In this document: positions 6,561-14,323 of the stretch, one piece after another
How the letters are laid out: every line of letters starts with the position of its first letter
Position numbering within the stretch: position 1 is the stretch's first letter
From: JAMCRM01 sp041685075
GTDB lineage: Bacteria > Acidobacteriota > Terriglobia > Bryobacterales > Bryobacteraceae
NCBI GenBank assembly: GCA_041685075.1
Contig: JAWLGN010000065.1
Location: forward strand, 1-21,106
Length of the DNA stretch: 21,106 nt
Direction of reading: 5' to 3'
Made by a program: the position numbers and the translations under genes
The notes under the pieces: generated by a model
The model's input: only the letters and a program-made list of their open reading frames with translations
Databases searched by the model: none
Told to the model about the DNA's origin: nothing

Positions 6561-9500
6561 CTAAAAACTGAGCCGCAGCCCCAGGCGGAACTCCCGCGAA
6601 CGCCCCAGCACGTCGGCGGTCTGGGTCGAGAGAATCCGCCCGAAATCCGCGCTCTGGACGCCGCTCGCCGGGTTGGAAAAGTGCGGCGTGTTGCTCAGGT
6701 TGAACGACTCGGCGCGGAACTCCAGCCTGAGCTGTTCGGTGAACTGGAAATTGCGGAACAGGCTCAAGTCCATGTCCACGACGCCGGGCCCCCGCATGGT
6801 GTTCCGGCCCACGTTGCCGAAGCGGACTTCGGTGACGGGCGCAAACGCGGTGGTGTCAAACCAGGTGCCGTCATCGCCGGCCTTGCCGAGCTTGGCGACC
6901 TCCGGCTTGACCTGGTCCGGCGTCTGCGAGTTGCCCGGCATATTCAGCGAGGCGCCGGAGGAACTCAGGGTGTATGGCCTCCCCTGGTAAGCGCTCAACA
7001 TGCCGTTGATCTGCCAGCCGCCCAGCAAGGCTGCGGGCGCCCCCGCGGCGGCCCACCGTTTGCCCCGCCCGAAGGGAAGTTCGTAGACATAGCCGAGCCG
7101 GAAGACGTGCGGGATGTCGTGCGATGCCGTGGAACGATTGCGGTGGAAGACGCTGAGCGCGTTCCAGGTGAAGCCGGTCCAGTCGCCGTAGGAGGCCATC
7201 TCGATGGCCTTCGAATACGTGTAGGCGGCCTTCAGGAACAATCCCCCGGCGAGGCGGCGGTCCAGCGAAACCTGGAGAGAGTGGTAGATGCTGTGGGTGC
7301 GGCCGTCAAACTCCCGGGTGGGCACGGTGCGCCTGTACTGGGCGAACTGCGGCCGGCCGTTGTTGCCGGACCCGGGTGTCTGGGAGGCGTTGATATCCAG
7401 GAAAGCGAAGCCGTTCACCAGCGCAGTGCCGACGTATCCCACGGAGGTTACCAGGCGGGCGGGAAGCTCGCGTTCGACGATGAAGTTCCAGGATTGGATG
7501 TAACCGCGCCGCAGCATTCTGTCGGCCACCGGGTAGCCCATGTCGGTAGTCGGGGGCAGGGGGACCCGGCCCGAGCTGATGTCCGGTCCCGGGATGGGCG
7601 GAATGCCGACCTCCGGGCCGAGAGGCTGATGCGGGATGCCCGCGGCTGCGTAACCGAGATCGGTCGTCACCGGCTGATAGGCGTTCACGCCCGAAAAGCT
7701 GGCGACCAGAGTGAACGGGTACCAGCCGCGCAGCGCCTGGGCGCCCCAGGGATGCGGCACGTAGGTGATGCCGTAGCCGGAGCGGATCACCGTCTTGGGT
7801 GTAGCCTGGTAGGCGAACCCCACGCGCGGAGCGAACAGCTTCTTGCTGTAACCTACTCCGACATCCCGCGGGATGCCGCCGCGCCCGCCGATCAGGACCT
7901 CGTTGGCGGTCGGGTCATAGGAGACAATACCCAGGCCGGCCGGCCGCGTGTGAGTGGGGTACAGCTCCCAGCGCAGCCCGAGGTTCAAGGTTAGTTTCTT
8001 GGTGACGCGCCAGCGGTCCCGGATGTAGAGGGCATACTGGTTCTCCAGGGAGGCCATCTTCATGAACTGCGGGCTCTTGGCCGCCGAAGAGGGCACGCCC
8101 AGAAGAAATGCGCCCAGGCTGTTCCAGTCTCTTTCAAACGAAGGCGTGCCGCCCTGGAAGCCAACGCTGGCACGGATGGCGGCGGGGTTGAGGGCCGTAA
8201 TGGCGCGCCCGAAACTGAATGAGCCGCGCGGTCCACCGCCCAGCTCCGGCTGCCAGTGGTTCATCAGGTGGTGAAGATAGTCCAGGCCGAACCGGATCTC
8301 GTGAGCGCCTTTCATCCAGTTCGCATTGCCGTTGAAGGTGTAGGACTGGTCGTTGCGGAACGCCGGATTCCAGGTTTCGGTGTAACCCAGGGTGGAATAG
8401 CCGGGGACGGCAAAGCTCGGCATGCCGCCTTCCCGGGAATCCGGTCCGTTGGTTCCCGGAATGCCCAGCACGTCCAGGCCGAACTTGGTCTCCAGGCCGG
8501 CCTGTTGCACATTCTGGCCGAAGCGGGTCCAGCCGAGCGTTCCGTCGAGCAGGAAAGTGGGGGAAACGGTGTAGGTCTGCCCGATTCCGGCGATCTGCAC
8601 CAGGGTATGGCCCCTGCCGAGACCGCCACCCTGAATCAGGGGCGGTCCGCCGGCTTCACCGAGCCCGGGCTGGCCTTCCACCAGGGCGTCCATAATGCTG
8701 TACTTGAACCAGAGCTGGTGCCGGTCGCTACGGTTCCAGTTGACCTTCCCGTCCAGGTTGTTGCGGTTCAGACGGTAGGTGCCGGTGCTGAAGTAGTTGT
8801 TCTGATCTCCCGGCTGGTTCGGCATAGGCACCAGGTCCAGGAGCTTCATCATGGGACCGTTCAGCCTGGCGGCCGGGATGACGTTCACGCGCCCGTTGGT
8901 GGTAAACGCCGCGCGCCCCGTGCCATCCGGGTTGCCCGTAAAGGGATCGAAGACCATCCCCTGCCGCAGTTGGGTGGTGCCGCCCTCGGTGGTGGGCACC
9001 TGAATGGGGTTGCCGGCGGCATCCACGATCGGCGCACCCAGCATGCGGCTCAAATCGCCCGTGCGGAGATCTTCCGGCGGCACCGAGAGCAGGCTGGAAA
9101 ACCCCACCCGCTCGAACACGCCCTCCCAACCGGCGAAGAAGAACAGCTTATTCCGCTTAATGGGACCACCCAGGTTGCCGCCCACGATGTTGCGGGTCAA
9201 GCGGGGCTTCTCGTCCACGCCCGCACGGTTTTCATCCCAGGTGAAGGCGCGCATGGCGTTGTTCTGGTGCAGTCCGTAAGCCGTGCCGTGGAACTCGTTG
9301 GTGCCGGACTTGGTAATCACGGTGACCGCCGCGCCGCCGGTCATCCCCTGTTCGGCATCGAAACTGTTGGTCGAGACGTTCACTTCCTGGATATTCTCTA
9401 CGGGAGGAACGTAGAGCGTATGGTGGGGCAGCGTCACCAGGATGTTGATGGCGCCGTCCAGGCGAGTGTTGTTGGCGCCCCGCTCCTGGCCGCTGACATT

Positions 9501-10073
9501 GGTGGTCAGGGCGCGTCCGGGCGTGTCGATGAGGGCGTTCTGAAAGCGCGCCGGCGTAGCGCCCGGGACCAGATTGATCAACATCTGGTAGCTGCGGTAA
9601 GCGGGCAGCGGCAGGTTGACGAGCGCCTGCGACTCCACGCTCACGCTGACGTCGCTTTTGGTTGTCTGGAGCCGCGCCGTGCTGGCTTCGACGACGATGG
9701 ATTCGGTTACCGCGCCGATTTCCAGAGTTACGTCCGCGCGCGCCACCGCGTTGGTCAGTACCCCGACACCTCTGCGAGTGACGGGCTTGAACCCACTGGC
9801 GCTTACCGAAACGTCGTAGTTTCCCTGGAGCAAGTTGGACAACAGGTAGTAACCCGCTTCATCCGTCTGCACTTCGCGGGAAAGGCCGGTCGCGGCATTG
9901 ACGGCCGTCACGGTGGCCTTGGGAATCGGAGCGTTGGTCGGGTCGGTTACGGTCCCGACGATGGAACCATACAGAACCTGGGCGGAAGCGACAGGCGCTT
10001 CGTACCCGAGAAAGATCAGGGCGGCGACGAGAGAGCACAGCATTCCGCCGCCGGCCGCAACTGTTCGGTTCAC
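6561..10073 (-). CDS. TonB-dependent receptor, Oar-like, with carboxypeptidase-regulatory-like domain (receptor 1)
   Basis: The product is an outer-membrane receptor of 1170 residues. Order: signal peptide (about 1-31, ending ASAQ), a carboxypeptidase-regulatory-like Ig domain (about 33-120, with GSIVGTVTDPTNAPIPKATV and DEAGYYLLSNLLQGNYDVSV), a plug domain (about 130-270, with NVSTNSFDAEQGMTGGAAVT), and a very long beta-barrel ending in REFRLGLRLSF with terminal Phe. No clear TonB box is seen. The start is GTG at 10073, fixed by a perfect Shine-Dalgarno GGAGGTGA six bases upstream. Such receptors are abundant in Acidobacteriota and are thought to import oligosaccharides or other polymers, but the ligand is unknown. 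Its leader carries a promoter, a foldable region and a 55-bp tandem duplication. It overlaps no neighbour and is 6 bp from the convergent dehydrogenase. Confidence 0.92.
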   Translation of the reverse strand: MNRTVAAGGGMLCSLVAALIFLGYEAPVASAQVLYGSIVGTVTDPTNAPIPKATVTAVNAATGLSREVQTDEAGYYLLSNLLQGNYDVSVSASGFKPVTRRGVGVLTNAVARADVTLEIGAVTESIVVEASTARLQTTKSDVSVSVESQALVNLPLPAYRSYQMLINLVPGATPARFQNALIDTPGRALTTNVSGQERGANNTRLDGAINILVTLPHHTLYVPPVENIQEVNVSTNSFDAEQGMTGGAAVTVITKSGTNEFHGTAYGLHQNNAMRAFTWDENRAGVDEKPRLTRNIVGGNLGGPIKRNKLFFFAGWEGVFERVGFSSLLSVPPEDLRTGDLSRMLGAPIVDAAGNPIQVPTTEGGTTQLRQGMVFDPFTGNPDGTGRAAFTTNGRVNVIPAARLNGPMMKLLDLVPMPNQPGDQNNYFSTGTYRLNRNNLDGKVNWNRSDRHQLWFKYSIMDALVEGQPGLGEAGGPPLIQGGGLGRGHTLVQIAGIGQTYTVSPTFLLDGTLGWTRFGQNVQQAGLETKFGLDVLGIPGTNGPDSREGGMPSFAVPGYSTLGYTETWNPAFRNDQSYTFNGNANWMKGAHEIRFGLDYLHHLMNHWQPELGGGPRGSFSFGRAITALNPAAIRASVGFQGGTPSFERDWNSLGAFLLGVPSSAAKSPQFMKMASLENQYALYIRDRWRVTKKLTLNLGLRWELYPTHTRPAGLGIVSYDPTANEVLIGGRGGIPRDVGVGYSKKLFAPRVGFAYQATPKTVIRSGYGITYVPHPWGAQALRGWYPFTLVASFSGVNAYQPVTTDLGYAAAGIPHQPLGPEVGIPPIPGPDISSGRVPLPPTTDMGYPVADRMLRRGYIQSWNFIVERELPARLVTSVGYVGTALVNGFAFLDINASQTPGSGNNGRPQFAQYRRTVPTREFDGRTHSIYHSLQVSLDRRLAGGLFLKAAYTYSKAIEMASYGDWTGFTWNALSVFHRNRSTASHDIPHVFRLGYVYELPFGRGKRWAAAGAPAALLGGWQINGMLSAYQGRPYTLSSSGASLNMPGNSQTPDQVKPEVAKLGKAGDDGTWFDTTAFAPVTEVRFGNVGRNTMRGPGVVDMDLSLFRNFQFTEQLRLEFRAESFNLSNTPHFSNPASGVQSADFGRILSTQTADVLGRSREFRLGLRLSF

Positions 10074-10076
10074 CTC

Positions 10077-10084
10077 TCACCTCC
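10077..10084 (-). promoter_or_regulatory. Strong Shine-Dalgarno fixing the GTG start of receptor 1
   Basis: On the minus strand GGAGGTGA is fully complementary to the usual 3' end of 16S rRNA. Its GGAGG core ends six bases before the GTG start at 10073. This match decides the start despite the non-ATG codon. Confidence 0.8.
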
Positions 10085-10091
10085 CTACCGT

Positions 10092-10141
10092 CGAGGCGTT
10101 CTCAGGCGCCCCGTTTCGTAACAAAGAACACTAATTCCTCG
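10092..10141 (-). promoter_or_regulatory. Potential leader stem-loop of receptor 1, just upstream of its ribosome binding site
   Basis: In the leader RNA, CGAGG (10137-10141) can pair with CCTCG (10092-10096), and inside it GTTCT (10125-10129) can pair with AGAAC (10098-10102). An alternative six-pair hairpin (10093-10098 with 10107-10112, one G-U pair) uses some of the same bases. The fold ends seven bases before the Shine-Dalgarno, so it could modulate translation. The pairing was found by eye and not scored for energy. Confidence 0.35.
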
Positions 10142-10246
10142 TTAACCATATCGGGGGGACAAGCATCCACGCAGCGTCTGGAACCGGCGCCCCTCGTTAA
10201 CCATATCGGGGGGACAAGCATCCACGCAGCGTCTGGAACCGGCGCC
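10137..10246. repeat. Perfect 55-bp tandem duplication (two copies) in the receptor 1 leader
   Basis: Copy one spans 10137-10191 and copy two 10192-10246. They are identical over all 55 bases and directly adjacent, each beginning CCTCGTTAACC and ending GGCGCC on the plus strand. The duplication lies between the predicted promoter (10291-10319) and the start codon, so it would be transcribed in the 5' leader. On the sense strand each copy supplies one CGAGG, the sequence that can pair with CCTCG near the ribosome binding site. Confidence 0.95.
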
Positions 10247-10290
10247 ACTTATTCAACTCGAATTGTCAGTTTGAACCCGGTTTGACGGAG

Positions 10291-10319
10291 ATAGTATAAC
10301 CTTACCCAGCCTGTGTCAA
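10291..10319 (-). promoter_or_regulatory. Near-consensus sigma-70 promoter for receptor 1
   Basis: On the minus strand a perfect -35 TTGACA (10314-10319) is followed by a 17-bp spacer and TACTAT (10291-10296). The overlapping TATACT (10293-10298) is closer to the -10 consensus but leaves only a 15-bp spacer. Transcription would start near 10284 and give a leader of about 210 nt. On the plus strand the same DNA also holds TTGAAC (10271) and TATAAC (10295) with 18 bp between them, so a weak overlapping divergent promoter is possible. Confidence 0.55.
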
Positions 10320-10914
10320 TCCGAAAAGAACAAGTAACTAATGGTACAGAAGATACATTCGGGAGGGGTGAAGAAATTGCGGCTCTGCGCGAGAATCTGA
10401 CGAACCCCCGGTTTTATTGGGTTTTCTGTGAAGGCGGTTGCTGGGTCCGTGCAATGGCAGGCCCCGTCGGATCCTCTGGAAGCCGATGCTCACAAGGTTT
10501 TCAGGGGGATCGTAGGCCTTTGCGGCGTGGCCGAATTCGCCCAGCGACCGGTGCCGGCGCCCCGCTCGGCGGCCGGGGACGCGGTGATCGGGTTGCTTCC
10601 CGGCAGCCGGTGACTCCAGGATCCGAGACATCGAAGCATGGACCGCTGGAGAGGTCCCGGAAACCATGGATAGCAGCTCAACTTTCATCGAATCAGGGAG
10701 TTCCGCGGGTTCTCAGGCGGTCCCAGTACATCGTCGATGCGACCTTCCTTTCAAGGAAGAGTCTTCCCGTCCCTTCGAACGTCGGGCCGTACGCCCCAAA
10801 GACGTCAGGCCCCCAGAGGTAAACCGCCACGGGCGACTGACATGCTGAAACCCGCGCCAATCGGCCACTTCGTCGAATTCTCGCTCAGAGCCGAAATTGC
10901 GCTGGAAGGGTCGG
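10320..10914. other. Intergenic stretch without a recognisable gene
   Basis: Nearly 600 bp between the promoter of receptor 1 and the terminator of receptor 2 contain only short overlapping open frames on both strands. None has a domain I recognise or a convincing start. The left part (to about 10430) is richer in A and T than the flanking genes. Visible structures are an AACCC/GGGTT hairpin followed by TTTTC at 10403-10425, a perfect 11-base palindrome CATCGTCGATG at 10729-10739, and a short CTTCCT/AGGAAG hairpin just downstream. It could be a decayed gene, a small RNA locus or a mobile-element scar, and nothing seen decides between these. Confidence 0.5.
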
Positions 10915-10934
10915 GGGCGGCCCGAAGGCCGCCC
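10915..10934 (-). terminator. UUCG-capped hairpin after receptor 2, probable terminator
   Basis: Six bases past the receptor 2 stop, the minus strand reads GGGCGGCC, TTCG, GGCCGCCC. This is a perfect 8-bp GC stem closed by the very stable C(UUCG)G tetraloop. Only a short pyrimidine-rich tail (CGACCCTTCC) follows, not a real U tract, so it may act as a terminator or as a 3' stabilising hairpin. Confidence 0.65.
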
Positions 10935-10940
10935 TGCGGT

Positions 10941-13900
10941 TCAGAAAACAAAGCGCAACCCGAGTTGCACGGTGCGCGGATCGGTTGCGCCGGTGATGGT
11001 GCCGAAGCCGGACGAGCCCATGCTGCGGTTGGGCAGTCCGAAATCCGGGTGGTTGAAGGCGTTGAACAATTCGCCGCGGAATTGCAGGTACGACCGCTCG
11101 GTGAAGGTGAAGTTCTTGTTGATGGAAAAATCGAAGTTCACCCTCCCGTCGGCGCGCAGGATGCCGCGGCCGGCGTTGCCGAAGGCGTACTGGGGCGGCG
11201 CCTCGAAGGCGCCGGTATCGAACCAGCGGTCGAGCGTGCGCTCGCCGGCCGGAAGGTTCGGGTCGTGCAGTACGTTGGCGCGTAGCGCGCCGGCCGAGAA
11301 GGCGTTGGTCGTATTGGTCTGCATGATGACGGTGAACGGCCCGCCGGACTGCATATTCATAATGGAGCCGATGGTCCAGCCGCCCAGGATCCGGGAGATT
11401 GCCCCCGAGTTCAGCCAGCGGCGGTTCCTGCCGAAAGGCAGATCGTACAGTGCGCTGGCCACAAACCGGTGGACAACGTCGGTCGCCATGGGGCCTTTGT
11501 CCAGCCTGCGGTTGTAATAATCCTGATACTGCTGGTTGTCTCCCAGGGTGCCGCTGCCGGTTTCGTCCAGGTTGCCGATGTTTCTCGCCCAGGTGTAGCT
11601 GCCCAGGAAACTCACCCCGTGCGAAAAGCGCTTCTCCACTTTGACCACGCCGGCATGGTAGCTGTTGACCCCCAGGGAGGGAAAGGCAATAGCCACGTTA
11701 TTGAACTGCGGAAAGGGACGCCGCACCTGGGCAGAGCCGGGGCCCATGAGGTGAGGAGGGACCTGGTTCATATTCAGATTGGCGACCGGCATTTTCCGCC
11801 CGAGATTGCCCAGGTAGGAGATCTCCACCACCGCGTTGCCGGGCAGTTGCCGCTGGATGCCCAGGTTGAAATGCTGCGCATATCCGGCGCGCCGGTTGCG
11901 CTCATAGAAGGTGATGTTGGTGGTTACGGGCTGCCCGACGGGCACGGCGCCGAACGAATCGTCGCGCTCGGGCGCGGTGAGGTTCACCCCGGGCAAGCCC
12001 TGGCCGAGATAGAAGGCCGGGGTGATGCCGTTGTCCGGCGTCGAGAGTCCGGCGGAACGCTCGAAGCCGAGAGAAGCCGAACTGGGGGCGCCATGGGCGA
12101 AGGGGTGCTCGTAGAAGATGCCGTAGCCGCCGCGCACCACCCACAGATCGCTCCCCATGGGCCGCCAGGCGAAGCCGAAGCGCGGGCCGAAGTTGTTCCA
12201 GTCCGTGTCATAGGGGGCTTCCGGCCAGCCGTTCACCCCGGCGAAACGCACCACACCCGGCGTTCCGGAGACCGGGTTGATCGCCGCGGGATCGAAACCG
12301 TTCATCCGGTTGTTCCTGTCCATGATGGGGGTATCGGTCTCCCAGCGCAGCCCCAGGTTCAGGGTCAGGCTGGGGCTGATCTTCCAGTCGTCCTGCACGA
12401 ACCCCGCCATGTACCAGGTGTAGCGGTCCAGCGGATCGGTATCGCGCAGCGAGAAAGCGTTGACGAAACCGAGCAGGTAGGAGGCGAAGGCAAACCCAGT
12501 GCCGGAGACACCCGGCTGCGCGGTCCCGGTGGTGGCGAAGTTGTACTGCCCGGAGATGATGGGCCGGTTGATCTCGAAGTTGATGCTCTTGCGGAACTCG
12601 GCCCCGAACTTGATGACGTGCCGGTCGCGCACATAGGTCCAGTTGTTGACGAACTGGTGCTGGCGGATCGGAAACTGCCTGCGTTCGGCACTGTTGCCGA
12701 GGTTGGCGACGCCGGCCACCCGGACGGCGGGAAAGGCCCCGCCGGGAACACCCGTAAGCCCGATGCGCTCCACGACATCGCTGCCCAGCCCGGCGCTGCG
12801 GTTATGGAAGACGCGATGGCCGAACGAGTAGCGGCTGTCCATCACCAGGCTGTTGTTGAAGGTGTGGGTGTCGGCGAACAGGTAGCTCGTCTCCCAGCGC
12901 GTTACGTCGGGCGCGTCGGGATCGGCCTCCAGGCTGGGGTAGTTGCTGGTCCAGGAGTAGGGGTCGTTGTTGAAGAGGAAGCGGAAGTAGAAGCGGTTCT
13001 TCTCGTGGAAAACGTGATCGACGCGGGCCGTTACGTTGTCCCGGGGGAATTTGCGGACGCGGTTGCCGGCGAAGTTCTGCGCTCCGGCGATGTTCGCGGG
13101 CGGCCGGTTCGGCTGCGGCCAGTATTCGACCAACTGCCGGGCCACGGAATCGAAGCGATCCGCAGGAATCACGTTGCCCGGGAAGGGCTCGCGGACGGCC
13201 CTGCCGTTCACCATGCGGGTGGAGGCCGGGTCGTAGATCTCGATGAGCCGTCCGGCGCCGGTGAAGGTTTGGGAGAAGTCCCCCTGCTGCTGGAGACTGC
13301 TCGGCACGGTCATGATCTGGGTGAAGCCATCGGTGCGGCGGGTCCCCTCGTAGCCCGCGAAGAAGTGGGTGCGGTCTCGAATGATGGGGCCGCCGATCGT
13401 CGCGCCGAAGAGGTTGTAACGGAGCGGAGCCTTGACCTTGCGGGTGCCCTCGGTGGGGGCGAAGAAGCCCGCAGCATCCAGCGCATCGTTGCGAAAGTAC
13501 TCGAAGGCGCTGCCGTGAAAATCGTTGGTGCCGGACTTGGTGGTGCTGACGATCAGGCCGCTGGCGGATCCCCCGAACTCCGCCGAGTAGCTGTTTTGAA
13601 CCACGCGGAACTCCCGCACCACCTCCACCGGCGGATCCGTGTCCACCTGCCCGATGCCCAACCGCATATTCTGGATGTTGCCGCCGTCCAGCCAGAACAT
13701 CTGGTTCTGCACGCGGCCGCCCGAAAGGCTGAAGTTGGGCTTGGCCAGCCCGCTATAGTCGATCCACACTACGCCGCCGGCCAGCCGCGCCAGTTCCAGC
13801 GCCCTGCGGTTACCGAGGGGCATTTCACTCACGACGCGGCTGTCCAGGAACTGGCCCACGGTCGAGGTGGAACTCTCCAGCAGCGGCGCTTCCCCGGTGA

Positions 13901-14255
13901 CCTGCACCACTTCCGCGACGCTGCCCAGCTCCATCCGGATATCAAGCGACAGCTCCTGCGCGGTCTCCAGCACCAGCCCGGCATGCTCGTGCTTTTTGAA
14001 CCCCATGACCTCCGCGCTCACGGTGTAACGCCCCGGAATCAGAGACGGGAAGACATAGATACCGGCCTCGTTGGTCTGGACGGTGGTCACCACACCGGTT
14101 TCGTCGTTGCGGGCGGTGACCTGGGCCGCGGGAATGACCGCTCCGTCCGGATCGATCACCCGCCCCGTCAAACGGCTCTGCGATGTCTGCGCGTAGGCAA
14201 CGGCGCCGAGGAGCGCCAGCGCGCACGTAATCCGAACTACCGGCCCCAGAGACAT
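10941..14255 (-). CDS. TonB-dependent receptor, Oar-like, with carboxypeptidase-regulatory-like domain (receptor 2)
   Basis: The product is 1104 residues with the same architecture as receptor 1 but only distantly similar in sequence. It has a signal peptide (MSLGPVVRITCALALLGAVA, ending AYAQ), a carboxypeptidase-regulatory-like domain (about 25-110, with RLTGRVIDPDGAVIPAAQV and NEAGIYVFPSLIPGRYTVSA), a plug (about 120-250, with VVQNSYSAEFGGSASGLIVS) and a long barrel ending TVQLGLRFVF. ATG at 14255 is the start because AAAGGAGGG lies six bases upstream. The in-frame GTG at 14261 would overlap that site. A TATAAT box lies just upstream. The gene is 68 bp downstream of the exported ADP-ribosylglycohydrolase on the same strand. 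A large family-typical barrel with unknown ligand; import of a carbohydrate or other large substrate is an inference. Confidence 0.92.
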   Translation of the reverse strand: MSLGPVVRITCALALLGAVAYAQTSQSRLTGRVIDPDGAVIPAAQVTARNDETGVVTTVQTNEAGIYVFPSLIPGRYTVSAEVMGFKKHEHAGLVLETAQELSLDIRMELGSVAEVVQVTGEAPLLESSTSTVGQFLDSRVVSEMPLGNRRALELARLAGGVVWIDYSGLAKPNFSLSGGRVQNQMFWLDGGNIQNMRLGIGQVDTDPPVEVVREFRVVQNSYSAEFGGSASGLIVSTTKSGTNDFHGSAFEYFRNDALDAAGFFAPTEGTRKVKAPLRYNLFGATIGGPIIRDRTHFFAGYEGTRRTDGFTQIMTVPSSLQQQGDFSQTFTGAGRLIEIYDPASTRMVNGRAVREPFPGNVIPADRFDSVARQLVEYWPQPNRPPANIAGAQNFAGNRVRKFPRDNVTARVDHVFHEKNRFYFRFLFNNDPYSWTSNYPSLEADPDAPDVTRWETSYLFADTHTFNNSLVMDSRYSFGHRVFHNRSAGLGSDVVERIGLTGVPGGAFPAVRVAGVANLGNSAERRQFPIRQHQFVNNWTYVRDRHVIKFGAEFRKSINFEINRPIISGQYNFATTGTAQPGVSGTGFAFASYLLGFVNAFSLRDTDPLDRYTWYMAGFVQDDWKISPSLTLNLGLRWETDTPIMDRNNRMNGFDPAAINPVSGTPGVVRFAGVNGWPEAPYDTDWNNFGPRFGFAWRPMGSDLWVVRGGYGIFYEHPFAHGAPSSASLGFERSAGLSTPDNGITPAFYLGQGLPGVNLTAPERDDSFGAVPVGQPVTTNITFYERNRRAGYAQHFNLGIQRQLPGNAVVEISYLGNLGRKMPVANLNMNQVPPHLMGPGSAQVRRPFPQFNNVAIAFPSLGVNSYHAGVVKVEKRFSHGVSFLGSYTWARNIGNLDETGSGTLGDNQQYQDYYNRRLDKGPMATDVVHRFVASALYDLPFGRNRRWLNSGAISRILGGWTIGSIMNMQSGGPFTVIMQTNTTNAFSAGALRANVLHDPNLPAGERTLDRWFDTGAFEAPPQYAFGNAGRGILRADGRVNFDFSINKNFTFTERSYLQFRGELFNAFNHPDFGLPNRSMGSSGFGTITGATDPRTVQLGLRFVF

Positions 14256-14261
14256 AAGCAC

Positions 14262-14284
14262 CCTCCTTTAGCTTTCAAATTATA
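14262..14284 (-). promoter_or_regulatory. Putative -10 box (TATAAT) and Shine-Dalgarno of receptor 2
   Basis: A consensus TATAAT lies on the minus strand at 14279-14284, 23 bp before the ATG. An AAAGGAGGG ribosome binding site has its GGAGG core at 14262-14266. No good -35 is seen 17 bp further up, so this may be a weak or activator-dependent promoter separating the receptor from the upstream hydrolase gene. Confidence 0.5.
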
Positions 14285-14323
14285 GAGGGCCAAGTTCGGA
14301 GAGGCCAGTAAAAAGTGCCCGCT

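Noticed and set aside
8256..10121. A 621-codon open frame on the plus strand, antisense to receptor 1
   Set aside because: It is also a codon-bias shadow; there is no recognisable motif and no ribosome binding site, and the opposite strand is clearly coding.
10137..10246. The two 55-bp units as a CRISPR array or insertion-sequence ends
   Set aside because: The copies are directly adjacent with no spacer and are in direct, not inverted, orientation. No cas or transposase gene is nearby.
10313..10822. A 169-codon plus-strand frame starting with GTG in the receptor intergenic stretch
   Set aside because: It has no ribosome binding site, its composition does not look like protein, and it overlaps the -35 of the opposing promoter. 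I could not recognise any family.
11469..14285. A 938-codon open frame on the plus strand, antisense to receptor 2
   Set aside because: It mirrors the receptor codons in a GC-rich gene, its translation is low complexity (rich in Gly, Val, His, Arg, Glu) with no domain, and the receptor on the other strand has full family architecture.
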